NCBI RefSeq assembly: GCF_001552175.1
Contig: NZ_BCQR01000034.1
Span: 17,355-81,354, forward strand
Reading direction: 5' to 3'
Length of the DNA stretch: 64,000 bases
Origin: Actinomadura kijaniata NBRC 14229
Lineage (GTDB): Bacteria > Actinomycetota > Actinomycetes > Streptosporangiales > Streptosporangiaceae
The notes under the pieces were generated by a model, which was not told the DNA's origin, did not search any database, and saw only the letters and a program-made list of their open reading frames with translations. The translations under genes were made by a program, and so were the position numbers. Positions 1-7,939 of this stretch are shown here, piece by piece (the first letter of the stretch is position 1; each line of letters starts with the position of its first letter).

Positions 1-128
1 ACGGGGCCGTCAGGCTTCTTGCTGTCACGAACGGCAACGACACCGGGCACGTGCGCCAGCTCGACACAGTTGCCGCCCTGCCCACCGCTGCGTGAGGATT
101 TCCGCCACTGGACGGTGCTCAAGTCCAT
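1..128 (-). CDS. DUF397 domain protein (partial, cut by left edge)
   Basis: Reading the minus strand from the ATG at 128 gives a protein beginning MDLSTVQWRKSSRSGGQGGN, followed by CVELAHVPGVVAVRDSKKPDGP. This is the classic DUF397 pattern (W-RKSS-S, N-CVE-A, V-VRDSK-PDGP). The reading frame leaves the window with no stop, so only about 42 residues are visible of a family that is usually 60-70 aa. It overlaps the end of the upstream XRE gene by 10 bp, the usual XRE-DUF397 arrangement in streptomycetes and relatives. Family members are thought to act with the neighbouring DNA-binding protein in developmental or antibiotic control; the molecular role is not settled. Confidence 0.88.
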   Translation of the reverse strand, partial: MDLSTVQWRKSSRSGGQGGNCVELAHVPGVVAVRDSKKPDGP

Positions 129-928
129 CTTTCTTTTACCACCTTGCGGATTATTTCCAGGGACTCGTCCCCCGGGTAAGCGAGGTCACGAACTTCCATC
201 AGTGCCTGATGTACAAGTTGAAGATGTTCGGGTTCTTCGGCTGTTACACCGTGTGAGATCACGTCGTAGTAGGCGATCTCCGCCATGTTGGGCAGTTTTG
301 CCAGTGCGACCGAGCAGATGGTGCCCAGGTGTCCGCCGCGTTCGGGGACGATCTGGATCTTGAGGCGTGGTGAGACGCTGCGTGTCAGGTGGAGGAGTTG
401 CTCGCGCATGACCTCGGGACCGCCGACCTGCCGTCTGAGAACGCCCTCCTCCAGGAGCAGGTGGTACATGGGAGGCGGCGGGTCTTCCCGGGTGAAGATC
501 TCCTGGCGCGCGAGCCGGGCGGCAACGGCTTCCTGGTCGCCGTAGAGGATGGTGGCTGCGTAACCGGGGATCTGGAGCAGTCCGGGGATGATCATCGGCT
601 GCCACTCAGTCAGGGACACCGCCTCGGCCTCGACGGATGGCCAGTCGAACCAGCTGGGGAAGGCGGCGCCCGACGAGTTGTCGGCCAGGTCGTCATAGAG
701 CTGGAGCAGTGCGCCGCCCGCCTTCAGTTCGGGATCCATGATCTCGACGAACTTCCGGTTGCACCGTTTCTTGCCGCTCTCGACCTGCGAGACGAATGAC
801 GGGGTGACTCCCGTGCGCGTCGCGACACGAGCCTGGCTCAACCCGGCGCGTTCCCGGTAGCGCCGGAGTTGGCGGCCGAATGCCGCCAGTGCCGGGGACG
901 TCGCCGCACGTCGGCGGGGCACTGTCAT
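119..928 (-). CDS. XRE-family HTH regulator with DUF5753 domain
   Basis: This is a 269-aa cytoplasmic DNA-binding protein. Residues about 17-70 form a helix-turn-helix (GRQLRRYRERAGLSQ, then VTPSFVSQVESGKK), and about 95-260 carry the DUF5753 sensor-like region (EWQPMIIPGLLQIPGYA, and near the end EPEHLQLVHQALMEVRDLA). Length fits the family. The ATG at 928 has GAGG a few bases upstream. It overlaps the DUF397 gene by 10 bp and is divergent from an HATPase gene, the arrangement of whiJ/abaA-type loci. Two half-sites lying between the divergent genes are candidate binding sites. The target genes are unknown. Confidence 0.92.
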   Translation of the reverse strand: MTVPRRRAATSPALAAFGRQLRRYRERAGLSQARVATRTGVTPSFVSQVESGKKRCNRKFVEIMDPELKAGGALLQLYDDLADNSSGAAFPSWFDWPSVEAEAVSLTEWQPMIIPGLLQIPGYAATILYGDQEAVAARLARQEIFTREDPPPPMYHLLLEEGVLRRQVGGPEVMREQLLHLTRSVSPRLKIQIVPERGGHLGTICSVALAKLPNMAEIAYYDVISHGVTAEEPEHLQLVHQALMEVRDLAYPGDESLEIIRKVVKERWT

Positions 929-948
929 GATCGCCTCACATGGCCGAT

Positions 949-990
949 GTTAACCCGTTATTACTGCCAAGTGGAGATCGTTAACGGGTT
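949..990. promoter_or_regulatory. Paired GTTAAC half-sites / inverted repeat between divergent genes
   Basis: AACCCGTTA (952-960) and TAACGGGTT (982-990) form a 9-bp inverted repeat with a 21-nt spacer. Each arm is preceded by or contains a GTTAAC hexamer (949-954 and 980-985), 31 bp apart or about three helical turns. The position between the XRE gene and the HATPase gene suggests an operator for the XRE protein. This is inferred from position and symmetry only. Confidence 0.45.
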
Positions 991-1078
991 TGTTTGGGAT
1001 CGACAGGTTATCTAGAACCGTTCGCCTGTGAGTGCGTTACTTGTGAAAACGCAGAGTAGCCGCTCGAAAGTGTGAAAC

Positions 1079-1510
1079 ATGATCACAAATGGGCCGTGTC
1101 CGCCGCCTGTCACAGTGGGTGATCCGTCGATGTTGGTGATCGCTTCGGTGGCGGAGTCGATCAAGAGTGCGCGGGATTTCGCTCGGGGCTGGCTACACGC
1201 CAAGGGATATGCGGACGAAAGGGTCGCGGTCGCCGTTCTCGTGGTCACCGAGCTCGTCACCAACGCCTACAAACACGGCAGCGAGCCCGGTGATGTGATC
1301 TCCCTGCGGCTCTATCTGTCGGAGGCCGGGCCCGTCGTCGAGGTTCGGGACGGGAGTGACGCCGAGCCACGGGTGAAGCCGTTGAGGCTCGACGCGTTCA
1401 CCGGGCGGGGGCTCGCGATCGTCTCCGAGCTCAGCGCTGCGTGGGGGTTCCGACGGCTCACGCCCGGGGGCAAGGCCGTGTACGCCGTTCTGAACGGCGG
1501 CGCGCCGTGA
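1079..1510 (+). CDS. ATP-binding protein of the anti-sigma-factor kinase type (HATPase_c)
   Basis: A 143-aa single-domain GHKL ATPase. The N box is visible as ELVTNAYKHG (residues 58-67), the Mg/ATP D box as VRDGSD (about 89-94), and the G box as GRGLAIV (109-115). It has no dimerisation/phosphoacceptor domain, so it resembles RsbW/SpoIIAB-type or DUF397-associated ATPases rather than a sensor kinase. It is divergent from the XRE/DUF397 pair, and its stop overlaps the GTG of the next small gene (GTGA). A role as a partner of the XRE/DUF397 module is inferred from context. Confidence 0.85.
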   Translation: MITNGPCPPPVTVGDPSMLVIASVAESIKSARDFARGWLHAKGYADERVAVAVLVVTELVTNAYKHGSEPGDVISLRLYLSEAGPVVEVRDGSDAEPRVKPLRLDAFTGRGLAIVSELSAAWGFRRLTPGGKAVYAVLNGGAP

Positions 1511-1710
1511 CGCCCCGGGACGTTCTGCTGGTGATCCTTCGGGATCTGTTCCCCGCCTGGCAGATCTGGGTGTGCGACCGGGGCGTGTGGCGGGCGGCCG
1601 GGTTCATGCTGGTCAGCTCCTCCACGGTCGAGGGGCTGGTCGGGCATCTGGCGGGGGCCGACCCGGCGGCGTTCGAACGGGCCGCGCGTCGGATAACCGG
1701 TTCGCTATAG
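1507..1710 (+). CDS. Small hypothetical protein coupled to the HATPase gene
   Basis: A 67-aa protein starting at the GTG that overlaps the preceding stop (GTGA). The in-frame upstream start at 1441 lies inside the HATPase gene and is less likely. The sequence (LFPAWQIWVCDRGVWRAAGF, then VEGLVGHLAGADPAAFERAA) has no motif I recognise. Its composition (two W near an amphipathic N-terminus, a short helical C-terminus) suggests a small folded cytoplasmic protein. Overlap coupling supports a function with the HATPase. Function unknown. Confidence 0.6.
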   Translation: MTPRDVLLVILRDLFPAWQIWVCDRGVWRAAGFMLVSSSTVEGLVGHLAGADPAAFERAARRITGSL

Positions 1711-1801
1711 CGGGCGCGAGCAAAGGTATTGGCGGTTATGCCCTGCCGAACGTGATGATCTCGCCTACCTGAAAAGCGGGGGACGACGAAGGGAATTCCG
1801 T

Positions 1802-3574
1802 ATGAGGAAAATCCGCCTGGCGGCGGCCGGTTCGCTGGCCGTGGTCGTCGCGCCGCTCGCGGTGAACGGGTCCACCGCGGCCCAGGCCGCGCCCTCCGAT
1901 CCCTACGTCCCCGTCGTCTGCGGTGACCGGCGGCCCTCGGAGCCGGATCCGGGCAGCTTCGGGATGCAGCTCGACGGCACCTTCCGGCACCCCGCGCTCA
2001 CCCCGCCGGGCGAGGAACGGCACTCGTTCCCCGGCGGGGCGCAGGACCTGTTCCCGAAGACCAAGGGCTATGACCCGAAGTCCCACCTGTCCGGCCCGGT
2101 GAAAGTCGAGGCCGCTTACCGGGGGCCGGAATTCACGCCGGACTACTTCCACTCCTGGCAGAACGTCGTCGACTTCAAGGGGCGGCGTTATCTGTTCCAG
2201 TACGACCGGAGCGAGGGCCGCGTCTACGACGTCACCGACGTCCGCAAGGTGAAGGTCGTCGAGAAGCTGACCCGCAACGACGTCGACGGCGACGAGAGCA
2301 AGGGCAACGCGTCCTGGGCCCCGCACGACATGTGGGGCGCGTCCACGATCCAGTGGAACAGGAGGCTCAACGCCTACGTCATGGTCCAGAGCTTCGAGGC
2401 GCGGCGGCAGGTCTCCGAGCTGGGCGACGGCGTGGACAGGAGCAAGTTCAACAACCCCGCCGGGGTCGCCGCGCTCCGCAAGAAGATCGCGCTGAAGGGC
2501 TTCAAGGTCTACCGGCTGGACGGGCCGCGCAAGAAGGACTGGCGGCTGCTGGCCACGGTCACCACCGACGCGACCGCGGCCGACCCGCTCAAGCCCGACA
2601 TGACCAGGCCCCAGCAGGGGTCGGGGTCGCTGGACGTGCCGTACTACACCGGCGACAAGTACATGTTCATCGCGACCGCGCCCCGCGACTCGTGGGGCAA
2701 CACCGAGGTCCCCACGTACCTGTACTCGCCCGGCTACCAGTCCTGGGACATGTCCGACCCCGCGCACCCGCGCAAGCTCGGCGAGTGGCACCTGCCCGGC
2801 CAGGTCAAGGGCGAGGAGGCCGCCTACCGGAAGAACCCCCGGTGCGGCAACCAGACCTCCTGGAACGGCGCGCGCATGCCGCTGTTCATCCCCAGGCCCG
2901 TCGAGCGGGGCGGCCGGTACGCGTTCGCCGCGCAGGGCGGGTTCGGGTTCACCGTGCTGGACATCTCCGACCCGGCCCGCATGCGGACCGTCGGCCACCT
3001 GGACCTGCCGCCGTCGGTCGGCGGCACCGAGGCCGACAACGTGGACGTCTCCCAGTACGCGAAGACCGGCATGGTGTACGTCAGCGGCTACCCCCTCGGC
3101 GAGGACTGCCACGAGCCGTACAAGGAGATCTTCCAGATCGACGTCCGCGACCCGGCCCGGCCGCGCATCGTCGGCGCGCTGCCCCGCCCGGTGCCGCCCA
3201 AGGGGGCCGGGTTCACCGACTACTGCCAGCGCGGCGGCTCGTTCGGTCCCAAGCGCTCCGGCTACTACACCTCGCCCGGCAACCCGCCGAACGGCCTGCT
3301 CGCCTACGGCTTCTACAACGCCGGGGTGCAGTTCTTCGACGTGCGGGACGTCCGCCGGCCCCGGATCGCCGGCCAGTTCGTCCCGCAGGGCTACAGCCCG
3401 CGCGTCCCGGACTGGGCGCTGGGCAACCAGACCCACGGCACCTACGTCGAGTGGGACCGGAAGATCGTCTGGGTGTTCACCAACGACGGCGTCTACGCCG
3501 TCTCCTCCCGGAAGCTGATCGGCGAGCCCAACCTGGGCAGGCCGCGGACCCCGTTCCGCAACTCCTGGCTGTGA
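1802..3574 (+). CDS. Secreted LVIVD-repeat protein
   Basis: A 590-aa exported protein with a clear signal peptide (MRKIR, hydrophobic stretch, cleavage near AQAA/APSD at about 29-31). The mature part contains repeated beta-propeller-like blades of LVIVD type: YDVTDVRKVKVVEKL, SWDMSDPAHPRKLGEW, TVLDISDPARMRTVGHL, QIDVRDPARPRIVGAL and FFDVRDVRRPRIAGQF. LVIVD repeats occur in extracytoplasmic proteins of unknown, probably binding, function. The gene stands alone, with a small regulator module upstream and a cold-shock gene downstream, so context gives no substrate. The ATG follows AAGGGAATTCCGT. Confidence 0.85.
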   Translation: MRKIRLAAAGSLAVVVAPLAVNGSTAAQAAPSDPYVPVVCGDRRPSEPDPGSFGMQLDGTFRHPALTPPGEERHSFPGGAQDLFPKTKGYDPKSHLSGPVKVEAAYRGPEFTPDYFHSWQNVVDFKGRRYLFQYDRSEGRVYDVTDVRKVKVVEKLTRNDVDGDESKGNASWAPHDMWGASTIQWNRRLNAYVMVQSFEARRQVSELGDGVDRSKFNNPAGVAALRKKIALKGFKVYRLDGPRKKDWRLLATVTTDATAADPLKPDMTRPQQGSGSLDVPYYTGDKYMFIATAPRDSWGNTEVPTYLYSPGYQSWDMSDPAHPRKLGEWHLPGQVKGEEAAYRKNPRCGNQTSWNGARMPLFIPRPVERGGRYAFAAQGGFGFTVLDISDPARMRTVGHLDLPPSVGGTEADNVDVSQYAKTGMVYVSGYPLGEDCHEPYKEIFQIDVRDPARPRIVGALPRPVPPKGAGFTDYCQRGGSFGPKRSGYYTSPGNPPNGLLAYGFYNAGVQFFDVRDVRRPRIAGQFVPQGYSPRVPDWALGNQTHGTYVEWDRKIVWVFTNDGVYAVSSRKLIGEPNLGRPRTPFRNSWL

Positions 3575-3592
3575 CTTGCGCCACCTGTCCCG

Positions 3593-3617
3593 TGGATCCG
3601 TGCCAATCGCGGATCCA
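3593..3617 (+). promoter_or_regulatory. Inverted repeat ahead of the cold-shock gene promoter
   Basis: TGGATCCG (3593-3600) and CGGATCCA (3610-3617) form an 8-bp inverted repeat with a 9-nt loop. It lies 19 bp after the LVIVD stop and immediately upstream of a TAGGCT -10-like hexamer (3623-3628). There is no T-tract, so it could be a weak terminator for the upstream gene or an operator for the cold-shock promoter. Confidence 0.35.
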
Positions 3618-3622
3618 TGGGG

Positions 3623-3808
3623 TAGGCTCAACCTCGTTGCAGTCTTAGCAGTTCCTCGTAGTTTCGCTCGACGAAGCGCCCGCGGAAGTTCTGGACGGCG
3701 GGCGTTTTCGCTTTCTCCCGATGAATCGGGCGGATCGCAGAAGGGTCCGCACGCAGCCCCGGCCACCGAGGTGGCGGCCGGTGAGGCTTTATCGCAAGGA
3801 GAAAGATC
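3623..3808 (+). promoter_or_regulatory. Predicted cold-shock gene promoter and long 5' leader
   Basis: A TAGGCT hexamer (3623-3628) fits the actinobacterial TANNNT -10 pattern. Initiation just downstream would give a leader of about 175 nt before the csp ATG. Long structured leaders are typical of cold-inducible csp mRNAs, where they control stability and translation. A good ribosome site (AAGGAGA) ends 7-8 nt before the ATG. Leader function is inferred, not shown. Confidence 0.45.
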
Positions 3809-4012
3809 ATGGCTGAAGGTACCGTGAAGTGGTTCAACGGCGAAAAGGGCTTCGGCTTCATCGCGCCCGACGGCGGCGGCCCGGACGTGTTCGTCCACTA
3901 CTCGGCCATCGCCACCCAGGGCTACCGTAGCCTCGACGAGAACCAGCGCGTGTCGTTCGACATCACCCAGGGCCAGAAGGGCCCGCAGGCTGAGAACGTC
4001 ATGCCGCTCTAA
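3809..4012 (+). CDS. Cold-shock protein (CspA family)
   Basis: A 67-aa protein of exactly the usual length, consisting of one OB-fold cold-shock domain. RNP1 is KGFGFI (about 14-19) and RNP2 is VFVHY (about 30-34); it begins with the typical [16 protein letters not shown]. It binds single-stranded RNA/DNA and acts as an RNA chaperone in the cytoplasm. It is transcribed alone between a long leader and a very strong terminator. Such genes are often expressed highly and not always cold-induced in actinomycetes, hence no numbered gene name. Confidence 0.96.
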   Translation: MAEGTVKWFNGEKGFGFIAPDGGGPDVFVHYSAIATQGYRSLDENQRVSFDITQGQKGPQAENVMPL

Positions 4013-4023
4013 TTCCTGAGCTT

Positions 4024-4066
4024 CGAACGGCGACCGGGGGCATCCCCCGGTCGCCGTTCGCTTTTC
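4024..4066 (+). terminator. Intrinsic terminator of the cold-shock gene
   Basis: A perfect 17-bp hairpin (arms 4024-4040 and 4044-4060) with a 3-nt CAT loop is followed by CTTTTCCC. It starts 12 nt after the csp stop and separates it from the convergent VOC gene ending at 4075. Confidence 0.92.
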
Positions 4067-4074
4067 CCGGGCGG

Positions 4075-4464
4075 TCAGGCTGCGGTGGTGACCTTCCACA
4101 GATGGCCGTCCGGGTCGCGGAAGCAGCCGGAGTACCCGCCCCAGTCGGCGGCGGCCGCCGCCGTGACCACGGTGCCGCCGGCGGCCTCCGCGGTCCGCAT
4201 GACCTCGTCCACCTCGTCCCTGGAGTCGGTGATGAAGTGGTACGACACGCCGCGGAACCCCGTTCCCTCCGCCGGGACGCCGGCGTCCCGCGCCACGGCC
4301 TCCCACTCGTAGAGCGCGAGCATCGAGGACCCCTCGCCCAGGCGGCACCGGACGAAGCCGGGGAAGTCCTGGTCGACCTCGCACCCCAGACCCTCGACAT
4401 AGAACCTCCTGGCGCGGTCCACATCCCGCACGCCGAGCACGATGACGCTCACCTGCAATGACAC
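4075..4464 (-). CDS. VOC-family (glyoxalase/bleomycin-resistance-like) protein
   Basis: A 129-aa single VOC domain. VIVLGVRDVDRARRFYVEGLG (about 7-27) is the first beta-alpha unit and YSGCFRDPDGHLWKV (about 111-125) the hallmark C-terminal motif. These small cytoplasmic proteins usually dimerise around a metal site and act as lyases, isomerases, dioxygenases or drug-binding proteins; the substrate cannot be told here. The GTG start at 4464 has GGGAGA upstream. It is convergent with the cold-shock gene. Confidence 0.88.
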   Translation of the reverse strand: MSLQVSVIVLGVRDVDRARRFYVEGLGCEVDQDFPGFVRCRLGEGSSMLALYEWEAVARDAGVPAEGTGFRGVSYHFITDSRDEVDEVMRTAEAAGGTVVTAAAAADWGGYSGCFRDPDGHLWKVTTAA

Positions 4465-4552
4465 GGCCGTCTCCCTGTCGTCGCGTTCCCGTCACGCTAG
4501 GGCGGCCGGGGGATCCGCGCTTCTCGATTCCTGACCGGTCCGGAACGGGCCC

Positions 4553-5929
4553 TCAGACCCCGACGCGGCGGCGGGGCCGCAGCATCCGGCGGGCCGGGCG
4601 CACCACCCGCAGCAGCTCGCCGCCGATGTAGACGCCCGCGCCGATCGCCAGCGCCGTGGCCAGGGACTCGACCAGGATCAGCCCGCCCCGGCCCGCGTTG
4701 CCGCCGGTGAGCTGGATCATCCCGCGGTACATCAGCGTCCCGGGCATCAGCGGCGCCACGCACGGCGTCACCAGGATCAGCGCCGGGACGCGGCGCAGCC
4801 GGGCGGCGGTCGCCCCGAGCGCGCCGACCAGCGTGGCGGCCAGGAACGTGGCCGGCGCCGACGGCAGGTCCAGCGCGCGCAGCTCCACGTAGGCGCCCCA
4901 GCTCAGCATCCCGCCCAGCGCGACCGGCGGCAGCCAGCGCCGCGGCACCAGGTGGTACACCGCGAACGCCGCCGCGATGGCCGCCGCGCCCAGCGTCTGC
5001 GGCGCGGCCACCGACGACGGCGCCGACGGCAGGTTCTGCAGGGAGATCGGAACGCCCTGCCGGGCCGCCACATAGGTCACCGCGCCGATCCCGCTGAGGA
5101 TCGCGGTGATCAGGAACAGCACCTCCACCAGCCGGGTGGTGCCGGTGACCAGGTCCCCGGCGATGCCGTCCTGCATCGCCACCACCAGCGCGCGGCCGGG
5201 GATCAGCGCGATCACCACGCCGACGATCACCGTGCCCGACCGCACCGGGGCGTCCACCGCCAGCAGCAGCACCGTGACCAGCGTGCCGATCGCCGCGGCC
5301 ACCGCCATCTGGAAGAAGTCGGCGATGCCGCGCCGCCCCAGCCAGGCGCCGGTCCGGTCGCCCACCAGCGTCGCCAGGAACGCCGCGCACGCCGCGACGA
5401 ACCCGCCGCCGACCAGCACCGCCCCGGCCGCGCCCAGCAGCGACAGCGCGCCCGCCTGCGCCCACCCCGGATAGGCGGGCCGCCGCCCGATGATGTCGCC
5501 CAGCCCGTACTTGGCCTGCTGGAGGCTGAGCCCTCCGGCGACGGCGTCGCGCACCAGGTCGTGGATGGCGGCCAGGCGCGTGTAGTTGGGCTGGCGGCGG
5601 CGGACGCGGCGTTCGGCGGTGACCGGGGGGCGGCCGCCGCGCGGCAGGTAGGACAGGCCGACGGCGGCGAGGGTCACGTTGGTCTCGGGGTGCGGCAGCC
5701 CGTAGGCGCGGCCCAGCCGGGCCATCGCCAGGTCGGCGGCCTCGGCGGTGTCGCCGCCCGCCAGCATCAGCTCGCCGACCCGCAGCGCCAGGTCCATCGT
5801 GGCGTAGGCGTCCTCGCCGACGCCGGGCTCGGCCCCGCCGCGCAGCGCGGCCTCCATGGCGGCGTCCGCCCCGGGGTCTCCCGGGCCGCCGGTGCCCGCG
5901 TCGCTCGTGTCCCCCGACTCGGCCGTCAC
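4553..5929 (-). CDS. ThrE-type threonine/serine exporter family membrane protein
   Basis: A 458-aa integral membrane protein. The N-terminal half carries the ThrE family signature (LALRVGELMLAGGDTAEAADLAMARLGRAYGL at about residues 47-78, then ETNVTLAAVGLSYLPRG) and is followed by about ten hydrophobic segments. The single chain combines the two halves that are separate in some bacteria (DUF1212 plus DUF3815). Known members export threonine and serine by proton motive force; substrate here is by homology only. GTG start at 5929, 33 nt after the TetR stop; the ribosome site is weak. Confidence 0.82.
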   Translation of the reverse strand: MTAESGDTSDAGTGGPGDPGADAAMEAALRGGAEPGVGEDAYATMDLALRVGELMLAGGDTAEAADLAMARLGRAYGLPHPETNVTLAAVGLSYLPRGGRPPVTAERRVRRRQPNYTRLAAIHDLVRDAVAGGLSLQQAKYGLGDIIGRRPAYPGWAQAGALSLLGAAGAVLVGGGFVAACAAFLATLVGDRTGAWLGRRGIADFFQMAVAAAIGTLVTVLLLAVDAPVRSGTVIVGVVIALIPGRALVVAMQDGIAGDLVTGTTRLVEVLFLITAILSGIGAVTYVAARQGVPISLQNLPSAPSSVAAPQTLGAAAIAAAFAVYHLVPRRWLPPVALGGMLSWGAYVELRALDLPSAPATFLAATLVGALGATAARLRRVPALILVTPCVAPLMPGTLMYRGMIQLTGGNAGRGGLILVESLATALAIGAGVYIGGELLRVVRPARRMLRPRRRVGV

Positions 5930-5962
5930 GCCGGTGGAGCCTAACCAGCGCGGCGGCGCGGA

Positions 5963-6676
5963 TCAGCGGGGATCGGTGGCCATGGGGGAGTCTTTGCCCG
6001 CCGGGTCCCTGCCCGGCGCGGGCAGGCGTTCCCCCGAGCGCAGCCGGTCCAGCCCGAGCCAGATGAACTCGACCGCCATCTGCTCGGCGCGCTCGCGCGC
6101 GGTGTCGGGGTGCTCCAGCCACCACGACACCATCGACAGCATCGACCCGTACATCAGCGGGACCAGCAGCCGGGCGCGGCGCTCGTTGGCGGCCAGCGCG
6201 GCGGGGGACAGGGTCGGGTCCGAACGGCGGCGGCGCAGCAGCAGGTCGGCGAACGCCTCCCCGAGCCGGTCGCGCAGGTCCCGCAGCTCCAGCCCCACCT
6301 CGGGCTTGTCGAGGTGGGTGATCACCAGGTTGTAGGCGTCCGGCTCGGCGGTGGCGTAGTCGAACAGCACCCGCACCATCGCGCGGATGCCGTCCATCGA
6401 GGACTGCTCGGCCAGCACCGCCGCGTTCAGCCGGGCCGTCAGGTCCGCCACGATCGCCTCGGTGACCTGCGCGAACAGCGCCTCCTTGGAGTCGAAGTGC
6501 TGGTACAGCAGGGCCTTGGAGACCTGCGCGGCGGCGGCCACGTGCTCCATCTGGGTCAGGTGGTAGCCGCGCCGCCCGAACTCGCCGAGCGCGACCCTCA
6601 GCAGTTGCTCGCGGCGGCGGGCGTGCGGCATGCGCCGCCGCACACCCGGAGCCGCGTCCCCCGTTGCGTTAGCCAT
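5963..6676 (-). CDS. TetR-family transcriptional regulator
   Basis: A 237-aa repressor-like protein. The N-terminal helix-turn-helix is clear (about residues 22-68: EQLLRVALGEFGRRGYHLTQ, then VSKALLYQHFDSKEALFAQV), followed by a variable helical ligand domain. The ATG at 6676 shares a base with the acyl-CoA dehydrogenase stop (TGATG), so the two are cotranslated; the in-frame TTG one codon earlier is less likely. Its probable operator is the palindrome at 7906-7925, which would control both this operon and the divergent SDR operon. The likely ligand is an acyl-CoA or related metabolite, inferred from the neighbours. Confidence 0.92.
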   Translation of the reverse strand: MANATGDAAPGVRRRMPHARRREQLLRVALGEFGRRGYHLTQMEHVAAAAQVSKALLYQHFDSKEALFAQVTEAIVADLTARLNAAVLAEQSSMDGIRAMVRVLFDYATAEPDAYNLVITHLDKPEVGLELRDLRDRLGEAFADLLLRRRRSDPTLSPAALAANERRARLLVPLMYGSMLSMVSWWLEHPDTARERAEQMAVEFIWLGLDRLRSGERLPAPGRDPAGKDSPMATDPR

Positions 6677-7896
6677 CAACCGGTGAACTTACCCAGTTCC
6701 GCGCGCGCGACGGACCGCACGTGCACCTCGTCGGGGCCGTCGGCGAGCCGCAGGGTCCGCAGGCCCGCCCACATCGCGGCCAGCGGCGTGTCCTCCGACA
6801 CCCCCATGCCGCCGTGGACCTGGATCGCGCGGTCCACGACCTGGAGGGCGGCGCGCGGCACCACCACCTTGATCGCGGCGACCTCGGAGCGGGCGGCCTT
6901 CACGCCCTGCTCGTCGATCAGCCAGGCGGTCTTGAGGGTCAGCAGCCGGGCCTGCTCGATCGCCATGCGGGACTCGGCGATCTGCTCGCGCACCACGCCC
7001 TGCGCGGCCAGGGGCTTGCCGAACGCCACCCGCGACACCGCGCGACGGCACATCAGCTCCAGCGCCCGTTCGGCCATGCCGATGGCGCGCATGCAGTGGT
7101 GGATGCGGCCGGGCCCGAGCCGCGCCTGGGCGATCATGAAGCCGTCGCCCTCCTGCGCGATCAGGTTCTCCACCGGGACGCGCACGTCGGTGAAGCGGAT
7201 CTCGCAGTGGCCCTCCTGGTCGTGGTAGCCGAACACGGGCAGCGCCCGGACGACCTCCACGCCGGGGGTGTCCATCGGCACCAGCACCATCGACTGCTGC
7301 CGGTAGGGGTGGCCGTCGGGGTCGGTCTTGCCCATCACGATCATGATCTTGCAGCGCGGGTCGGCGGAGCCGGTGATCCACCACTTGCGGCCGTTGATGA
7401 CGTAGTGGTCGCCGTCGCGCTCGATGCGGGTGGCGATGTTGGTGGCGTCGGAGGAGGCCACCTCCGGCTCGGTCATCGCGAACGCCGACCGGATCTCGCC
7501 GTTCAGCAGCGGTTCCAGCCACCGCTTCTTCTGCTCGGGGGTGCCGAACATGTGCAGGACTTCCATGTTGCCGGTGTCGGGGGCGGCGCAGTTGGTCGCC
7601 TCCGGGGCCAGCAGCGGCGAACGCCCGGTCACCTCGGCCAGCGAGGCGTAGTCGGTGACGCTCAGCCCGTGCTCGGGGTCGGTGCTGCCGGGCAGGAACA
7701 GGTTCCACAGGCCCCGCGACCGGGCCTCGGCCTTCAGCTCCTCCACGATCGGCGGGACGGTGTGCTCCTCGCCCTTGGCGATCAGGTCGGCCCGCTGCCG
7801 GGCGTAGACCGGCTCGGCGGGGTAGATGTGGGAGTCCATGAAGTCCGTCAGGCGGCCGAGGTAGTCCTGGGCCCGTTCGCTCAAACCGAAGTCCAT
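6676..7896 (-). CDS. Acyl-CoA dehydrogenase family protein (FadE-like)
   Basis: A 406-aa FAD-dependent enzyme of normal length that would oxidise an acyl-CoA to the 2-enoyl-CoA and pass electrons to ETF. Visible signatures are [19 protein letters not shown] (FAD/substrate binding, about 138-156), [12 protein letters not shown], and the C-terminal [15 protein letters not shown] followed by [11 protein letters not shown]. The pattern is closest to the ACAD10/11-like group. It forms an operon with the downstream TetR gene. The promoter appears leaderless: TACTCT on the minus strand ends 6 nt before the ATG. Confidence 0.93.
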   Translation of the reverse strand: MDFGLSERAQDYLGRLTDFMDSHIYPAEPVYARQRADLIAKGEEHTVPPIVEELKAEARSRGLWNLFLPGSTDPEHGLSVTDYASLAEVTGRSPLLAPEATNCAAPDTGNMEVLHMFGTPEQKKRWLEPLLNGEIRSAFAMTEPEVASSDATNIATRIERDGDHYVINGRKWWITGSADPRCKIMIVMGKTDPDGHPYRQQSMVLVPMDTPGVEVVRALPVFGYHDQEGHCEIRFTDVRVPVENLIAQEGDGFMIAQARLGPGRIHHCMRAIGMAERALELMCRRAVSRVAFGKPLAAQGVVREQIAESRMAIEQARLLTLKTAWLIDEQGVKAARSEVAAIKVVVPRAALQVVDRAIQVHGGMGVSEDTPLAAMWAGLRTLRLADGPDEVHVRSVARAELGKFTG

Positions 7897-7902
7897 TCCG
7901 CT

Positions 7903-7925
7903 AGAGTAACTGACGAGTCAGTTAC
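7903..7925. promoter_or_regulatory. Palindromic TetR-type operator overlapping divergent -10 elements
   Basis: GTAACTGAC (7906-7914), a 2-nt GA spacer and GTCAGTTAC (7917-7925) make a perfect 9+9 inverted repeat. A minus-strand TACTCT (complement of 7903-7908) lies 6 nt from the acyl-CoA dehydrogenase ATG. A plus-strand TAGAGT (7902-7907) sits about 33 nt upstream of the SDR ATG. Binding of the TetR protein here would block both promoters. Regulator identity is inferred from adjacency. Confidence 0.75.
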
Positions 7926-7939
7926 TTGTGGAGGGTCCC

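Noticed and set aside
1736..4495. A 919-codon open frame on the minus strand across the LVIVD gene, the cold-shock gene and the VOC gene
   Set aside because: It is the high-GC antisense shadow of clear plus-strand genes, is Arg/Gly/Ala/Val-rich with no family motifs, and crosses the csp terminator.
7928..7939. GTG 7928 as the SDR start
   Set aside because: It would place the GGAGGG ribosome site inside the coding region; ATG 7940 begins directly at the Rossmann fold.
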